DNA from: Candidatus Merdibacter merdigallinarum
Lineage (GTDB): Bacteria > Bacillota_I > Bacilli_A > Erysipelotrichales > Erysipelotrichaceae
Direction of reading: 5' to 3'
Length of the DNA stretch: 58,665 nucleotides
Assembly: GCA_019118705.1 (NCBI GenBank)
Contig: DWYK01000183.1
Coordinates: forward strand, 1-58,665
The position numbers and the translations under genes were made by a program. Under the pieces are notes generated by a model. That model was not told the DNA's origin. It worked only from the letters and a program-made list of their open reading frames with translations, and did not search any database. Shown piece by piece: positions 32,748 to 42,775 of this stretch; within the stretch, counting starts at the first letter, position 1; every line of letters starts with the position of its first letter.

Positions 32748-35467
32748 ACATGGACAACAAGACACAGCTGCTGCAGCTGCTCAAAGAGCGCTGCGAACAG
32801 CAGACGATCGAAGAAAACGAGTGCTTCAGCGCTTCTTCGCTGGCCGATGCCTGTCACATCAGCCGCAACACCGCATCCCAATACCTCAATGAGTTTGTCA
32901 AACAGATGCTGATCGTCAAGGTCAACTCCCGTCCGGTCTACTTCTTCGCAAAGGAAACGCTGGAGAAAAAGCTGGGGATCGAGCTGACAGAAACCAGCTA
33001 TGATTCCTTTGACGATCTGCTCTCGGCTTCCCAAAAAGACTTTGAAAAGCTGATCGGGCACGATGGTTCCCTGCGTGCGCTCATCTCCCGCTGTCAGGCA
33101 GCCGTCGCCTATCCCGATCACGGACTTCCCATCCTGATCCACGGAGCGACCGGTACCGGAAAGAGCCTGATCGCCAATCTCATGTACGAATACGGCATCA
33201 ACCAGGGGATCCTGCAGAAGGATGCCCGCTTCATCGCGCTGAACTGTTCGGAATATGCCAACAACCCGGAGCTGCTCACCGCTAACCTCTTCGGTCATGT
33301 CAAAGGGGCCTATACCGGTGCGGACAGCGATCAGCCCGGACTCATCCAGCTGGCGGACAAAGGCGTGCTCTTTCTGGATGAGGTCCACTGTCTGAAGGCC
33401 GAATGTCAGGAAAAGCTGTTTCAGTTCATGGACAAGGGCATCTATCACAAGGTGGGCGACAATGAAAACTGGTATCATTCCAGCTGCCACATGATCTTCG
33501 CGACGACCGAAGATCCCCAGCAGGCCCTGTTGGGGACGATGCTGCGACGCATTCCGATCACGATCTTCGTCCCATCGCTCAATGAACGCCCGCGCACCGA
33601 AAAGATCGAACTGATCACCAGCATGCTGCAGAAAGAAAGCCGGCATCTGCAGCGGGAGCTGTTCATCTCCAACCTGGCCTACCAGACACTGATGGATCAC
33701 GATTACAAAGGAAACATCGGTGAGCTGCAAAACGTGATCAAGGCAACCTGCGCCAACGTGCTCCTGCACGAAGATGAAGAACAGCTCTGCATCCATCTCC
33801 TCGACCTTCCGGATGCCCTCATCCTGGCAAAGAACTCGCTGCAGATGAAATACTACAACCAGGAACAGGAGGAAACGATGATCCCGGTCCGCAATCTCAA
33901 CCGCGAACGCCGGGCTTCTTCCCCTCTTCTCACCCTCTACAGCCACATCCTGGAGACCTTCCAGAACTCCCGCAGAGAGAAAGAATCGTACGATCAGATC
34001 ATCACCCGCTGTAAATTTCATGTACAGAACTTCTTCGATCTGCTGTTCTTTAACCAGAAATACCGTTTCATCAGTTCCAACGAATCATATCTGCTGAAGA
34101 TGCTCGACAAGATCTGTTCCATCGTCATGAACAAATATTCGCTGATCGTTCCCAACAGTCAGATCAAGATGTATTCCAAGGCCTTCGTGGAATACACGAA
34201 GAATGCCAATGACGCATTGATCTGGCTTTCCTTCCACAAGGATGATGTCGAACCGCTTTGTGCGATGGTCAAAGAGCGCTACCCGCGTGATTACAGCGTC
34301 GCCTGTGAGATCATCGAAAATGCATCGCTCAACCTCGACATCCAGATGGATGACTTCATGAGCATCATCTTCACACTGGCGCTCATCAAGACCGATAAGG
34401 AAGAAAACAACGGGCGGGTCGGATTGATCCTGTGCCATGGCTATTCCACTGCCAGCAGCATCGCTGATACGGCCAATCACCTGCTGCACGAGCACATCTT
34501 TGACGGCATCGACATGGAGCTGAAGATCTCCATCGACAAGATCGTTCAGCTGGTCGATGACTACCTCAAGCAGAAAAGTCCGATCCAGGAGCTGATCCTG
34601 CTGGTCGACATGGGCTCACTGGAAGCGATCTACGAGATGATCTCCCTGTCCAACTGCAACATCGGTCTGATGAACTACGTCTCGACCGCGACCGCCCTGG
34701 AGGTCGGCCACCTCATCCAGCAGGGCAAACCGGTCAAAGACATCCTCTCCGAGGTCAAAGGGCAGTTCACCCTCTCCACTCACTTCATCGAGGGCATGCA
34801 GAAGCAGGATGCGATCCTGACGATCTGTGCGACGGGCTTTGGGGTGGCCAAGAAGATCTCCGAACTGCTGACGGCCTCCTTTCCAAGAGAGATCCCGGTC
34901 AACGTCATTCCCTATGATTATCAGTCCGTGCTCGATCACGGACGGGAAGATACCATCTTCACCCAGTACGATGTACAGCTGATCGTCGGCACGCTGGACC
35001 CGCAGATCGAAGGCATCGAATATCTGGCATTGGAAAGCGTCGTCACCAACGACGGCATCCGGACACTGCTTCGCTATGTATCGCCTTATCTCAGCGAGCC
35101 GGAACAGATCCTGTTCCGTCAGAACATCATGAAAAACTTCACCCTGTCCAACATCGTCAACCATCTGACGATCCTCAATGCCGAAAAGGTGATCGACGAT
35201 GTGGAAGATTTCGTCACTGAAGCGGAAGAACGCATGAACATCAGTGTCGATCCGACCGTCCGCATGGGGCTCTACGTCCATGTCAGCTGCCTGATCGAAC
35301 GGCTGATGCTGCGGCAGGGCATCGAACATGTGGATGGCATCGAAGCATTCCGCAGCGCAAACGAGTGGAAGATGGAAAAGATCCGGGAAGCCTTTAGTGG
35401 GATAGAAATGCATTATAGTGTCGAAATCCCTGATCCGGAAATCATGTACATCCTGAATTATTTTTAA
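32744..35467 (+). CDS. levR: LevR-type sigma-54-dependent PTS regulator
   Basis: A 907-residue activator. Order: N-terminal HTH (SASSLADACHISRNTASQYL), sigma-54 AAA+ domain (Walker A GATGTGKS, GAYTGAD in place of GAFTGA, Walker B VLFLDEVHCL, R-fingers near LGTMLRRIPITIF), and PRD1 (about residues 430-540). An EIIA-Man-like domain follows (LILCHGYSTASSIADTANHLL, about 560-690), then an EIIB-like domain (about 700-790) and PRD2 at the C-terminus (MGLYVHVSCLIERL). Phosphorylation by PTS proteins normally sets its activity. It should activate the -24/-12 promoter at 35508, about 40 bases past its stop. Confidence 0.9.
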   Translation: MNMDNKTQLLQLLKERCEQQTIEENECFSASSLADACHISRNTASQYLNEFVKQMLIVKVNSRPVYFFAKETLEKKLGIELTETSYDSFDDLLSASQKDFEKLIGHDGSLRALISRCQAAVAYPDHGLPILIHGATGTGKSLIANLMYEYGINQGILQKDARFIALNCSEYANNPELLTANLFGHVKGAYTGADSDQPGLIQLADKGVLFLDEVHCLKAECQEKLFQFMDKGIYHKVGDNENWYHSSCHMIFATTEDPQQALLGTMLRRIPITIFVPSLNERPRTEKIELITSMLQKESRHLQRELFISNLAYQTLMDHDYKGNIGELQNVIKATCANVLLHEDEEQLCIHLLDLPDALILAKNSLQMKYYNQEQEETMIPVRNLNRERRASSPLLTLYSHILETFQNSRREKESYDQIITRCKFHVQNFFDLLFFNQKYRFISSNESYLLKMLDKICSIVMNKYSLIVPNSQIKMYSKAFVEYTKNANDALIWLSFHKDDVEPLCAMVKERYPRDYSVACEIIENASLNLDIQMDDFMSIIFTLALIKTDKEENNGRVGLILCHGYSTASSIADTANHLLHEHIFDGIDMELKISIDKIVQLVDDYLKQKSPIQELILLVDMGSLEAIYEMISLSNCNIGLMNYVSTATALEVGHLIQQGKPVKDILSEVKGQFTLSTHFIEGMQKQDAILTICATGFGVAKKISELLTASFPREIPVNVIPYDYQSVLDHGREDTIFTQYDVQLIVGTLDPQIEGIEYLALESVVTNDGIRTLLRYVSPYLSEPEQILFRQNIMKNFTLSNIVNHLTILNAEKVIDDVEDFVTEAEERMNISVDPTVRMGLYVHVSCLIERLMLRQGIEHVDGIEAFRSANEWKMEKIREAFSGIEMHYSVEIPDPEIMYILNYF

Positions 35468-35507
35468 AAAAGCCTTTATTTATCACAAAAACCGTGCTCG
35501 ACAGAAG

Positions 35508-35525
35508 TTGGCACGTTTTTTGCTA
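35508..35525 (+). promoter_or_regulatory. sigma-54 (-24/-12) promoter of the EIIBCD operon
   Basis: TTGGCACG, four T and TTGCT, with exactly ten bases between the GG and GC dinucleotides, matches the sigma-54 consensus almost perfectly. It lies about 35-50 bases upstream of the EIIB start. Confidence 0.9.
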
Positions 35526-35558
35526 TATCATTGGTGTAAACAGAAAGGGGGAACTGTT

Positions 35559-36026
35559 ATGCCAAACATCGTTTTAACAAGGATCGACAATCGTTTGGTC
35601 CATGGACAGGTCGGGGTGACCTGGGTAAAGACGATCGGCGCCAATCTGCTGCTGGTTGCCAATGATGAAGCGGCAAGCGATAAGCTGCAGCAGCAGTTGA
35701 TGAGCGTGACTGCGAAATCATCCGGCGTCGGCATCCGCTTCTTCTCCATTGAAAAGACGGCTGCCATCATCAACAAGGCCGCACCGTCGCAGAAGATCTT
35801 TATCATCTGCAAGACACCGAAAGATGTACGCCGTCTGGTCGATGCCGGTGTCGGCATCACTGAAGTCAATGTCGGAAACATGCACTTCTCTGAAGGTAAG
35901 CGTCAGCTGACCGCTAAGGTCTATGTGGATGATAACGACATGGACGATCTTCACTACCTCGCCTCCAAGGGCATCCATGTCTATGCACAGGATGTACCGG
36001 GAGATTCAAAGACGACGATCGATTAA
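35559..36026 (+). CDS. PTS mannose family EIIB
   Basis: A 155-residue EIIB. The phospho-histidine is in RIDNRLVHGQVGVTW, and VNVGNMHFSEGKRQLTAKVYV follows in the second half. ATG 35559 follows AAAGGGGG; the longer frame to 35508 crosses the promoter and is excluded. It is the first gene of the sigma-54-controlled transport operon, followed by EIIC after 26 bases. Sugar specificity (mannose, fructose, sorbose, glucosamine or similar) cannot be decided from sequence. Confidence 0.92.
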   Translation: MPNIVLTRIDNRLVHGQVGVTWVKTIGANLLLVANDEAASDKLQQQLMSVTAKSSGVGIRFFSIEKTAAIINKAAPSQKIFIICKTPKDVRRLVDAGVGITEVNVGNMHFSEGKRQLTAKVYVDDNDMDDLHYLASKGIHVYAQDVPGDSKTTID

Positions 36027-36052
36027 ACAAAAAGAGAGGAGAAAAAAAGATT

Positions 36053-36856
36053 ATGGAAATTACACTTATGCAAGGCATCCTGCTGGCCATCATGTGTATC
36101 ATCGTCGGATTGGACTTTTTCCTGGAAGCTTTCTTCCTGTTCCGTCCGCTGATGGTATCCACCTTTACCGGTCTGATCCTTGGTGATGTCACTTTAGGAC
36201 TGACGGTCGGTGCATTGATCGAACTTGCTTTTGCCGGTCTGACTCCGGCCGGCGGCACACAACCGCCAAACCCGGTCATGGCTGGTCTGATGGGTACGGT
36301 CCTGGCTTATACGACCGGCTGTGATGCACAGCAGGCGCTGGCACTCTGCCTGCCATTCTCATTCTTAGGTCAGTATATCATCCTGTTTTATTACTCTGCC
36401 TTCTCCTTCTTCATGGGCAAGGCAGATGACTGTGCAGCCAATGGCGATACCAAAGGCATCCGAAACATCAACCTGCTCACGATGACGATCATCTCCGTTA
36501 CCTACGGCGTTCTGGCATTCCTGTGTGCCTATGTCGCACAGGGCCCGATGCAGGCATTTGTCGAATGGCTGCCGGAAGTCGTAACGCACGGTCTGGAAAT
36601 CGCCGGTGGCGTATTGCCTGCGGTTGGTTTCGGTATGCTGCTGCGCGTCATGATGAAGGCAAAGTATGTCCCATACTTCATCGCCGGATTCCTGATGACC
36701 TGCTTCATCGATATGCCTAACCTGTTACCGGTCGCTTTGCTGGGTCTGATCTTCGCGCTGATCGACTTCTTCGGTACGAAGCAGCGTCAGGCAGATATCA
36801 AGGCAGCGATCGAAGATGCCGGAATCAATGGAGGTGACGATAATGTCGGAATCTAA
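36053..36856 (+). CDS. PTS mannose family EIIC
   Basis: A 267-residue membrane protein with about seven or eight hydrophobic segments. The conserved AGLTPAGGTQPPNPVMAGLMGT region is typical of EIIC in the mannose/sorbose class. It forms the sugar channel with EIID. GAGAGGAG precedes the ATG, and the end overlaps the EIID start by 14 bases. Confidence 0.92.
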   Translation: MEITLMQGILLAIMCIIVGLDFFLEAFFLFRPLMVSTFTGLILGDVTLGLTVGALIELAFAGLTPAGGTQPPNPVMAGLMGTVLAYTTGCDAQQALALCLPFSFLGQYIILFYYSAFSFFMGKADDCAANGDTKGIRNINLLTMTIISVTYGVLAFLCAYVAQGPMQAFVEWLPEVVTHGLEIAGGVLPAVGFGMLLRVMMKAKYVPYFIAGFLMTCFIDMPNLLPVALLGLIFALIDFFGTKQRQADIKAAIEDAGINGGDDNVGI

Positions 36857-37640
36857 AAAGTTGACATCAAAAGATATCACGATGCTCGGTATCCGTTCTT
36901 CTTTCCTGCAGGCGTCTTTCAACTATGAGCGCATGCAGTCCGGTGGTTTCACCTGGGCGCTGGCACCTGCCTTAAAGAAGATCTACGGAGACGACAAGGA
37001 AAAGCTGTCTGCTGCGCTGACCGACAACATGGCATTCATCAATACCCATCCAAACCTCGTCGGTTTCCTGATGGGCCTGATGGTCTCTCTGGAAGAGGGC
37101 GGTGCCAACCGTGAAACGGTCAACGGTCTGAAGCTGGCACTGTTTGGTCCGATCGCCGGTATCGGTGATGCGATCTTCTGGTTTACGATCCTGCCGATCG
37201 TTGCCGGTATTTCCTGCTCTTTCGCTTCGCAGGGATCCGTCTTAGGACCGATCATCTTCTTCCTGACGTATCTGGTCATCTGGATCCTGCGTATCGTATG
37301 GACAAAGCTGGGCTATCGTCTGGGTACAAAATCGATCGACATGATCACTTCCAACTCAGATATCCTCGCCAATGCCGCAACGATCCTTGGTATTACGGTC
37401 GTCGGTGCCATGATCGCATCTTATGTATCGATCACGCTGTTGCCGGTCATCACGGTCGACGGCGGCATCGAGGTCGCTGTACAGGAACAGTTCTTCGACA
37501 ACATCTTCCCGAACCTGCTGCCGATGGCTGTGACCCTGCTGTGCTTCTGGCTGCTTCGTAAGAAACAGGTCAGCCCGATCATTCTGATCCTGGGAATCAT
37601 CATCCTTTCCATCGGATGCTCCTGGATCGGCCTGATGTGA
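36843..37640 (+). CDS. PTS mannose family EIID
   Basis: A 265-residue membrane protein. The N-terminus has RSSFLQASFNYERMQSGGF, the standard EIID motif; NTHPNLVGFLMGLMVSLEEG and LFGPIAGIGDAIFW follow. Hydrophobic segments cluster in the second half. ATG 36843 is chosen because GGAGGTGA precedes it. No EIIA gene follows; transcription ends at 37669-37700. Confidence 0.92.
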   Translation: MSESKKLTSKDITMLGIRSSFLQASFNYERMQSGGFTWALAPALKKIYGDDKEKLSAALTDNMAFINTHPNLVGFLMGLMVSLEEGGANRETVNGLKLALFGPIAGIGDAIFWFTILPIVAGISCSFASQGSVLGPIIFFLTYLVIWILRIVWTKLGYRLGTKSIDMITSNSDILANAATILGITVVGAMIASYVSITLLPVITVDGGIEVAVQEQFFDNIFPNLLPMAVTLLCFWLLRKKQVSPIILILGIIILSIGCSWIGLM

Positions 37641-37668
37641 TCACGGTGCACAGAAATTTGTGAACACA

Positions 37669-37700
37669 AAGAGCCGGCAGTGATCCTGTCGGCTCTTTTC
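37669..37700 (+). terminator. terminator after the EIIBCD operon
   Basis: An AAAGAGCCGGCAG/CTGTCGGCTCTTTT hairpin followed by T residues, before the separate ribosome binding site of the Cof gene. Confidence 0.8.
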
Positions 37701-37715
37701 CAGAAAGGAGCTCTC

Positions 37716-38483
37716 ATGAAAGCAGTCTTTTTTGATGTGGACGGTACGCTGATCGCCCGTGACGGCTCGATCAGTGCGCAGACCATCGCATCACTGCGGC
37801 GGTTAAAAGAAAAAGGGATCCGTCTGTTTCTGGCCACCGGACGACACACCACCGAACTCGAAGAACCGCTTTCCCGCATGAGGATCGACTTTGACGGCTA
37901 TGTGACGCTGAACGGACAGCTGACGCTGGATGCTTCCTTTCAGGTCATCGATGAAGCGCCGATCGATGCGCAGGATGCAGCGATCTTGCTGGCACATGCG
38001 GATCGTCGATCCTTCCCGATCGTCACGGTGGAAAAAGACCGTCTGTATATCAACTACGTGGATGAATATGTCCGTCAGGCGCAGGATGCCGTATCCATGC
38101 CGGTCCCGCCCATCGGCCGTCATGACGGCCAAAGTGTCTATCAGTTTACTGCATTTATCGATGATGCACAGACGGCCGCACTGACCAAGCAGCTCTCCGC
38201 CTGTAAGATCACTCGCTGGAACCCCTATGGGATCGACATCATATCCAAAGACGGCGGAAAGGCGAAGGGCATTGCGGCCATGCTCGACCACTACCAGATC
38301 CCACGAGAAGAGACGATGTCCTTTGGGGACGGAGAGAACGACCGGGACATGCTGGCCTATACCGGCATCGGCATCGCGATGAAGGACGCCGACCAGGTGC
38401 TGAAGGACAACAGCGACTACATCACCGAAAGTGCACAGCAGGAAGGAATCACCCTGGCACTGCAGCATTTTCACCTGTTATGA
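37716..38483 (+). CDS. Cof-type HAD phosphatase
   Basis: A 255-residue HAD superfamily hydrolase of the Cof (type IIB) subclass. Motif I is FFDVDGTLI, motif II FLATGRH, motif III Lys in SKDGGKAKGI and motif IV FGDGENDRDML. These enzymes dephosphorylate sugar phosphates, flavin mononucleotide or similar; here the substrate is unknown. Its place after a sugar PTS fits sugar-phosphate relief. ATG 37716 follows AAAGGAG. Confidence 0.88.
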   Translation: MKAVFFDVDGTLIARDGSISAQTIASLRRLKEKGIRLFLATGRHTTELEEPLSRMRIDFDGYVTLNGQLTLDASFQVIDEAPIDAQDAAILLAHADRRSFPIVTVEKDRLYINYVDEYVRQAQDAVSMPVPPIGRHDGQSVYQFTAFIDDAQTAALTKQLSACKITRWNPYGIDIISKDGGKAKGIAAMLDHYQIPREETMSFGDGENDRDMLAYTGIGIAMKDADQVLKDNSDYITESAQQEGITLALQHFHLL

Positions 38484-38505
38484 ACCAAACAATGCTCACC
38501 CAAAG

Positions 38506-38569
38506 AAAAGGGCCGTAACGACCAGATGATACCGGAAAGATCATCAAAACGTTTCGGCCTCTTTTTTTT
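38506..38569 (+). terminator. terminator of the Cof phosphatase gene
   Basis: Outer arms around GGCCGTAACG and CGTTTCGGCC with an inner GATGAT/ATCATC stem, followed by eight T. The stretch 38570-38756 between it and the convergent tpiA terminator shows no gene. Confidence 0.65.
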
Positions 38570-38756
38570 GCCTGTCCTTTCGCCGGGTCATGTCCGGTTG
38601 TGTAAATGCGAAAACAGACGATGGACATTCATCATTGCAGAAAGAAACGATGCCATGAAACAGCAGATCCTCACAATTCTTCCGGCTACCATTCTTTATC
38701 TGCAGCATCCCGCTCATTTTATCCGGAAATTCTCCGAAACAGACCGTCTGCCCTTG

Positions 38757-38796
38757 AACAAAAAGAAAAGGAACCCCGCAACTGCGAAATTCCTTT
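38757..38796 (-). terminator. terminator of tpiA
   Basis: On the minus strand AAAGGAA/TTCCTTT with an inner CGCA/TGCG stem, followed by a T-rich run. It lies just after the tpiA stop at 38808. Confidence 0.7.
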
Positions 38797-38807
38797 CGTT
38801 CATCCAA

Positions 38808-39554
38808 TTACTTCGTCTTTTCGATGATTTCGATGAAGCTGTCTGCCTTCAGACTTGCGCCACCGATCAGTGCACCGTCGATATCCGGCTGTGCCATGTA
38901 CTCAGCGATGTTGTTCGGCTTTACCGATCCGCCGTACTGAATGCGTACTTTTTCAGCGGCTTCTTCTCCATACATCACCTTGACCTGATCGCGAACGATG
39001 CGGCAGCAGTTTTCAGCGATCTCTACGGATGCGCTCTTACCGGTACCGATGGCCCAGATCGGCTCATAAGCGATGACGATATCTGCCACGCACTTCGGGC
39101 ACATGTCAGCCAAAGAACCGGTCAGCTGATCGCGGATGACCTTCTCGGATTCACCGGCATCGTACTGTGCTTCGGTCTCACCGATGCACAGGATCGGTGT
39201 GATGCCTGCTTCGATCAGACGCTTTGCCTTCTTGTTGACCGTCTCATCTGTGTCACCGAACATCGTACGACGCTCAGAGTGACCGATGATGCAGTGGGTC
39301 ACGCCCACTTCCTGCAGCATTGGTACGGATACCTCACCGGTAAACGCACCGCTGTCTTCAAAGTGGCAGTTTTCTGCAGCGATGACCAGATTCTTCGCAG
39401 CAGCGACTGCAGTTGACAGCGCCGTGAACGGTGCGCCGATACCAAAGACCGCGTTCTCGCTGGCTGCAGCTCCGTCCACTGCATCGATGAAGTCCTTTGT
39501 CTCCTTCATCGTCTTATTCATCTTCCAGTTTCCAACAATAATCGGTTTTCTCAT
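38808..39554 (-). CDS. tpiA: triosephosphate isomerase
   Basis: A 248-residue TIM-barrel enzyme interconverting dihydroxyacetone phosphate and glyceraldehyde 3-phosphate. N-terminal VGNWKMNKT carries the catalytic Lys, IIGHSERR the electrophilic His, YEPIWAIGTGKSA the catalytic Glu and phosphate loop, and YGGSVKPNN plus GALIGGASL the C-terminal phosphate site. ATG 39554 follows AGGAGA. It is second in a pgk-tpiA operon, 19 bases after pgk. Confidence 0.97.
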   Translation of the reverse strand: MRKPIIVGNWKMNKTMKETKDFIDAVDGAAASENAVFGIGAPFTALSTAVAAAKNLVIAAENCHFEDSGAFTGEVSVPMLQEVGVTHCIIGHSERRTMFGDTDETVNKKAKRLIEAGITPILCIGETEAQYDAGESEKVIRDQLTGSLADMCPKCVADIVIAYEPIWAIGTGKSASVEIAENCCRIVRDQVKVMYGEEAAEKVRIQYGGSVKPNNIAEYMAQPDIDGALIGGASLKADSFIEIIEKTK

Positions 39555-39573
39555 ATGTCTTCTCCTCGTTTGT

Positions 39574-40752
39574 TTACTTCTCACTGATGACAGCGATGCC
39601 TGGCAGTTCCTTGCCTTCCATGTACTCTAAGGAAGCGCCGCCGCCGGTAGAGATGTGAGAGAACTTCTCCTTGAAGCCCAGCTGGATCGCTGCAGCTGCG
39701 GAATCACCGCCGCCGATGACCGTCGTTGCGCCCGGCAGCTCAGAGATTGCCGTACATACCGCCAACGTACCTTTTGCGAACGGCTCCATCTCGAATACGC
39801 CCATCGGACCGTTCCATACGACCGTCTTGGCACCGGCCAGCGTCTCCTTGAACAGCTCGACCGTCTTCGGACCGATGTCCAGACCCATCCAGCCATCCGG
39901 GATGTCGTTGCCGCATACCTGCGTATCGGCATCTGCCGCAAACTTGTCAGCGATGACATTGTCGACCGGCAATACCAGCTTGTCGCCGGCCTTCTCGAGG
40001 TATTCCTTTGCCAGTTCGATCTTGTCTTCCTCTAACAGGGAGGAACCGACGTTATGACCCTGTGCCTTCATGAAGGTATACGCCATACCGCCGCCGACGA
40101 TGACCTTGTCTGCCTTCTTGAGCAGGTTGTCAACGACTGCGATCTTGTCGGATACCTTCGCACCGCCGATGATGGCGATGAACGGACGCTCCGGCGTATC
40201 CACTGCCTTGCCCAGCATCGTAACTTCCTTCTCTACCAGGAAGCCCAGACCGTTTTCCTTGATGATGCTCGGGATGCCTGCCGTAGAAGCATGTGCACGG
40301 TGAACCGAACCGAATGCATCTTCTACGAATACTTCACCCAGGCTTGCCCAGTACTGTGCAAGCTCCGGATCATTCTTGCTTTCACCCTTCTCATAACGGG
40401 TGTTCTGCATCAATACGATCTCGCCGTCCTTCAGGTCAGCGACCATCTTCTCCAGCTCTTCCCCTCTGGTAACCGGGCAGAAGCTGACTTTTGTATCTAC
40501 GAGCTCAGCCAGACGCTCTGCAACGCAGCGCAGATCGTTCTTCGCCTTATCTTCCTCTGTCTTCACCTTTCCCAGATGGGACATCAGGATGATTCTCGCC
40601 TTGTTTTCGATCAAATATTTGATTGTTGGTAACGCCTGGACGATACGGTTGTCGTTTGTGATCTTTCCATCCTTACGCGGAACGTTGAAGTCACAGCGAA
40701 CGATGACCTTTTTTCCAGCAACATCAAGGTCTTTTACAGTTCTCTTTGCCAT
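39574..40752 (-). CDS. pgk: phosphoglycerate kinase
   Basis: A 392-residue enzyme making ATP and 3-phosphoglycerate from 1,3-bisphosphoglycerate. Substrate-site residues are in [19 protein letters not shown] and [39 protein letters not shown] and [13 protein letters not shown] form the nucleotide domain, ending [21 protein letters not shown] 40752 follows GGAGG. gap and eno are not in the window. Confidence 0.97.
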   Translation of the reverse strand: MAKRTVKDLDVAGKKVIVRCDFNVPRKDGKITNDNRIVQALPTIKYLIENKARIILMSHLGKVKTEEDKAKNDLRCVAERLAELVDTKVSFCPVTRGEELEKMVADLKDGEIVLMQNTRYEKGESKNDPELAQYWASLGEVFVEDAFGSVHRAHASTAGIPSIIKENGLGFLVEKEVTMLGKAVDTPERPFIAIIGGAKVSDKIAVVDNLLKKADKVIVGGGMAYTFMKAQGHNVGSSLLEEDKIELAKEYLEKAGDKLVLPVDNVIADKFAADADTQVCGNDIPDGWMGLDIGPKTVELFKETLAGAKTVVWNGPMGVFEMEPFAKGTLAVCTAISELPGATTVIGGGDSAAAAIQLGFKEKFSHISTGGGASLEYMEGKELPGIAVISEK

Positions 40753-40783
40753 TGTCAAATTCCTCCTTATTCTGACTGAACAT

Positions 40784-40792
40784 ATTATAGCA
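40784..40792 (-). promoter_or_regulatory. extended -10 promoter of pgk-tpiA
   Basis: On the minus strand TGC-TATAAT, about 35 bases before the pgk start, with a weak TTTCAT -35 at 17 bases. Confidence 0.6.
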
Positions 40793-40874
40793 CTAAACAT
40801 TTTCAGATGAAAGCATTTCCCAGCGGTATCGGATCGTTTTTTCACAAAGGACAAAGGTGGATTTCAAAGGAAAT

Positions 40875-40917
40875 ACGCCCCTTTCTCCCGGTGTCCGTCA
40901 GCGTGAGAAAGGGGCGT
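40875..40917 (-). terminator. terminator of glyA-rlmH
   Basis: Perfect 13-bp arms ACGCCCCTTTCTC/GAGAAAGGGGCGT, just past the rlmH stop, followed on the minus strand by ATTTCC. Confidence 0.75.
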
Positions 40918-40925
40918 TGAAGCTC

Positions 40926-41402
40926 TCATTTATGATAGGGGCGGTGATGGCGGATCATATAGGCCCGATAGATCTGTTCCAGCACGAGCAGACGGGTCAT
41001 CTGATGGGTGAAGGTGAGGTCGCTGAGCTTCCAGCGCAGATTGCTGCGGCGGATGACCTCCTCGCTTGGCCCCAGCGAGCCGGCGATGACGAAGGTCAGG
41101 GTGCTGTTGCCCTGTGTCTGCAGCTGTTCCAGTTCTCTGGCGAAGCGTACGCTGTCATACATCTTGCCCCACAGATCGAGCAGGATGACGTACTCATTGT
41201 CTTTGATCGCCGAGAGCAGGCGACGGCCTTCCTTCTCCTTGACCAGAGTGTTTTCCGCTTCGCTGTTGTTCTGAGGCGCATGCTCATCGCTGACCTCGAC
41301 GATCTCCAGCCGGGTGAAAGGGGTCAGACGCTTGCGATACTCATCGATCAGCTGCACCATCGCCTTCTCCTTGATCTTGCCGACCGCTACGATGCGGATC
41401 AT
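40926..41402 (-). CDS. rlmH: 23S rRNA pseudouridine-1915 N3-methyltransferase
   Basis: A 158-residue SPOUT methyltransferase that modifies helix 69 of 23S rRNA. The knot and SAM-binding part reads VIAGSLGPSEEV, and the C-terminus LEQIYRAYMIRHHRPYHK is the family signature with the final Tyr-His. The start lies one base after the glyA stop, so the two are co-transcribed. Confidence 0.95.
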   Translation of the reverse strand: MIRIVAVGKIKEKAMVQLIDEYRKRLTPFTRLEIVEVSDEHAPQNNSEAENTLVKEKEGRRLLSAIKDNEYVILLDLWGKMYDSVRFARELEQLQTQGNSTLTFVIAGSLGPSEEVIRRSNLRWKLSDLTFTHQMTRLLVLEQIYRAYMIRHHRPYHK

Positions 41403-41403
41403 G

Positions 41404-42630
41404 CTAATCGTGACGGATCGGATACTGTGCGGTCAGGGCGAGGACCTCTTCCCGCAGGGAGCGGATCTCTTCACTGCCGGACGTGCAGCGAAGCGCACGA
41501 ACGATCCATTCTCCGATCTGTTCAAACTCTTTTTCCTTGAAGCCGCGGCTGGTCATCGCCGCGCTGCCCAGGCGGATGCCGCTGGTGACGAACGGCTTTT
41601 CCGTATCGAAGGGGATCGTGTTCTTGTTGCAGGTGATGCCGGCCTCATCTAACAGTGCCTCGGCCTGTTTGCCGCTCATGCCGATGCTGGCCTTGACATC
41701 CACCAGCAGCAGGTGATTGTCGCTGCCCCCGCTCACGATGCGATAGCCATGCTTCTTGAGCGTATCGCACAGCGCCTGGCAGTTGGCGACGACCTGTCTG
41801 GCATATTCGACGAACGAAGGCTGCATCGCTTCATACAGACATACGGCCTTGGCGGCGATGATGTGCATGAGCGGCCCGCCCTGAACGCCCGGGAACAATG
41901 TCTTGTCCAGCGCTGCCGCATATTCCTTGCGGCACAGGATCAGACCGCCGCGCGGACCGCGCAGCGTCTTATGCGTGGTGGTCGTCACAAAGTCCGCATA
42001 CGGCACCGGGCTTGGATGGACCCCGGCCGCGACCAGACCGGCGATGTGCGCCATGTCGACCATGAGCAGTGCGCCCACTTCATCGGCGATCGCACGGAAC
42101 CGTTTGAAATCGATGATGCGCGGATAGGCGCTCGCTCCGACGACGATCAGCTTCGGCTGTTCCTTTCTGGCAATTTCCAGCACCGCATCATAGTCGATGC
42201 GCTCACTTTCCCGATCGACCCCATAATCCACGATACGGTACAGCTTTCCGCTGAAATTGAGCGGATGGCCATGCGTCAGATGACCGCCGGCGCTCAGATT
42301 CATGCCCAGGATCGTATCGCCCGGCTGTAATACCGTCATGTAGACGGCCATGTTCGCCTGGGAACCGCTGTGCGGCTGCACATTGGCATGTTCCGCATGA
42401 AACAGCTGTTTTGCCCGCTCTCTGGCCAGTTCTTCGATCTCATCGACACAGAAGCAGCCTCCATAGTAGCGTTTGCCCGGATAGCCTTCTGCATACTTGT
42501 TGGTCAGGATGCTGCCGGCGGCCTGCAGCACCTCATCCGAAACATAGTTCTCACTGGCGATCAGCTCGACATTGTGCAGCTGCCGCTGCGCTTCTTTTTC
42601 GATCATCTGCTCGATCTGTACATCTCTCAT
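41404..42630 (-). CDS. glyA: serine hydroxymethyltransferase
   Basis: A 408-residue PLP enzyme converting serine and tetrahydrofolate to glycine and 5,10-methylene-tetrahydrofolate. Landmarks: [50 protein letters not shown], the Schiff-base lysine in [22 protein letters not shown] and [18 protein letters not shown] 42630 is chosen because GGGAGG precedes it and homologues start there; the frame continues to 42753 without a good ribosome binding site. The promoter at 42767 implies a leader of about 130 bases. Confidence 0.95.
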   Translation of the reverse strand: MRDVQIEQMIEKEAQRQLHNVELIASENYVSDEVLQAAGSILTNKYAEGYPGKRYYGGCFCVDEIEELARERAKQLFHAEHANVQPHSGSQANMAVYMTVLQPGDTILGMNLSAGGHLTHGHPLNFSGKLYRIVDYGVDRESERIDYDAVLEIARKEQPKLIVVGASAYPRIIDFKRFRAIADEVGALLMVDMAHIAGLVAAGVHPSPVPYADFVTTTTHKTLRGPRGGLILCRKEYAAALDKTLFPGVQGGPLMHIIAAKAVCLYEAMQPSFVEYARQVVANCQALCDTLKKHGYRIVSGGSDNHLLLVDVKASIGMSGKQAEALLDEAGITCNKNTIPFDTEKPFVTSGIRLGSAAMTSRGFKEKEFEQIGEWIVRALRCTSGSEEIRSLREEVLALTAQYPIRHD

Positions 42631-42766
42631 CTCTTCCTCCCGGGACAGCGGCATGCACCCGGCATACGCCTCGTTTCCCTGTCCCTTTTCCTTTCTACCC
42701 GGTCTGCTCTCTGCCGGGATCTCGTCAGCGTCCAATGTCGGCAAGCTGACCATGTCCTGTGCTCTG

Positions 42767-42775
42767 ATTATAGCA
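42767..42775 (-). promoter_or_regulatory. extended -10 promoter of glyA
   Basis: On the minus strand CATGC-TATAAT, about 135 bases upstream of the glyA start. The intervening leader has no clear riboswitch fold. Confidence 0.5.

Noticed and set aside
32675-34021. 448-codon minus-strand frame opposite levR
   Set aside because: Shadow of the AAA+ domain coding sequence; no start signal or domain.
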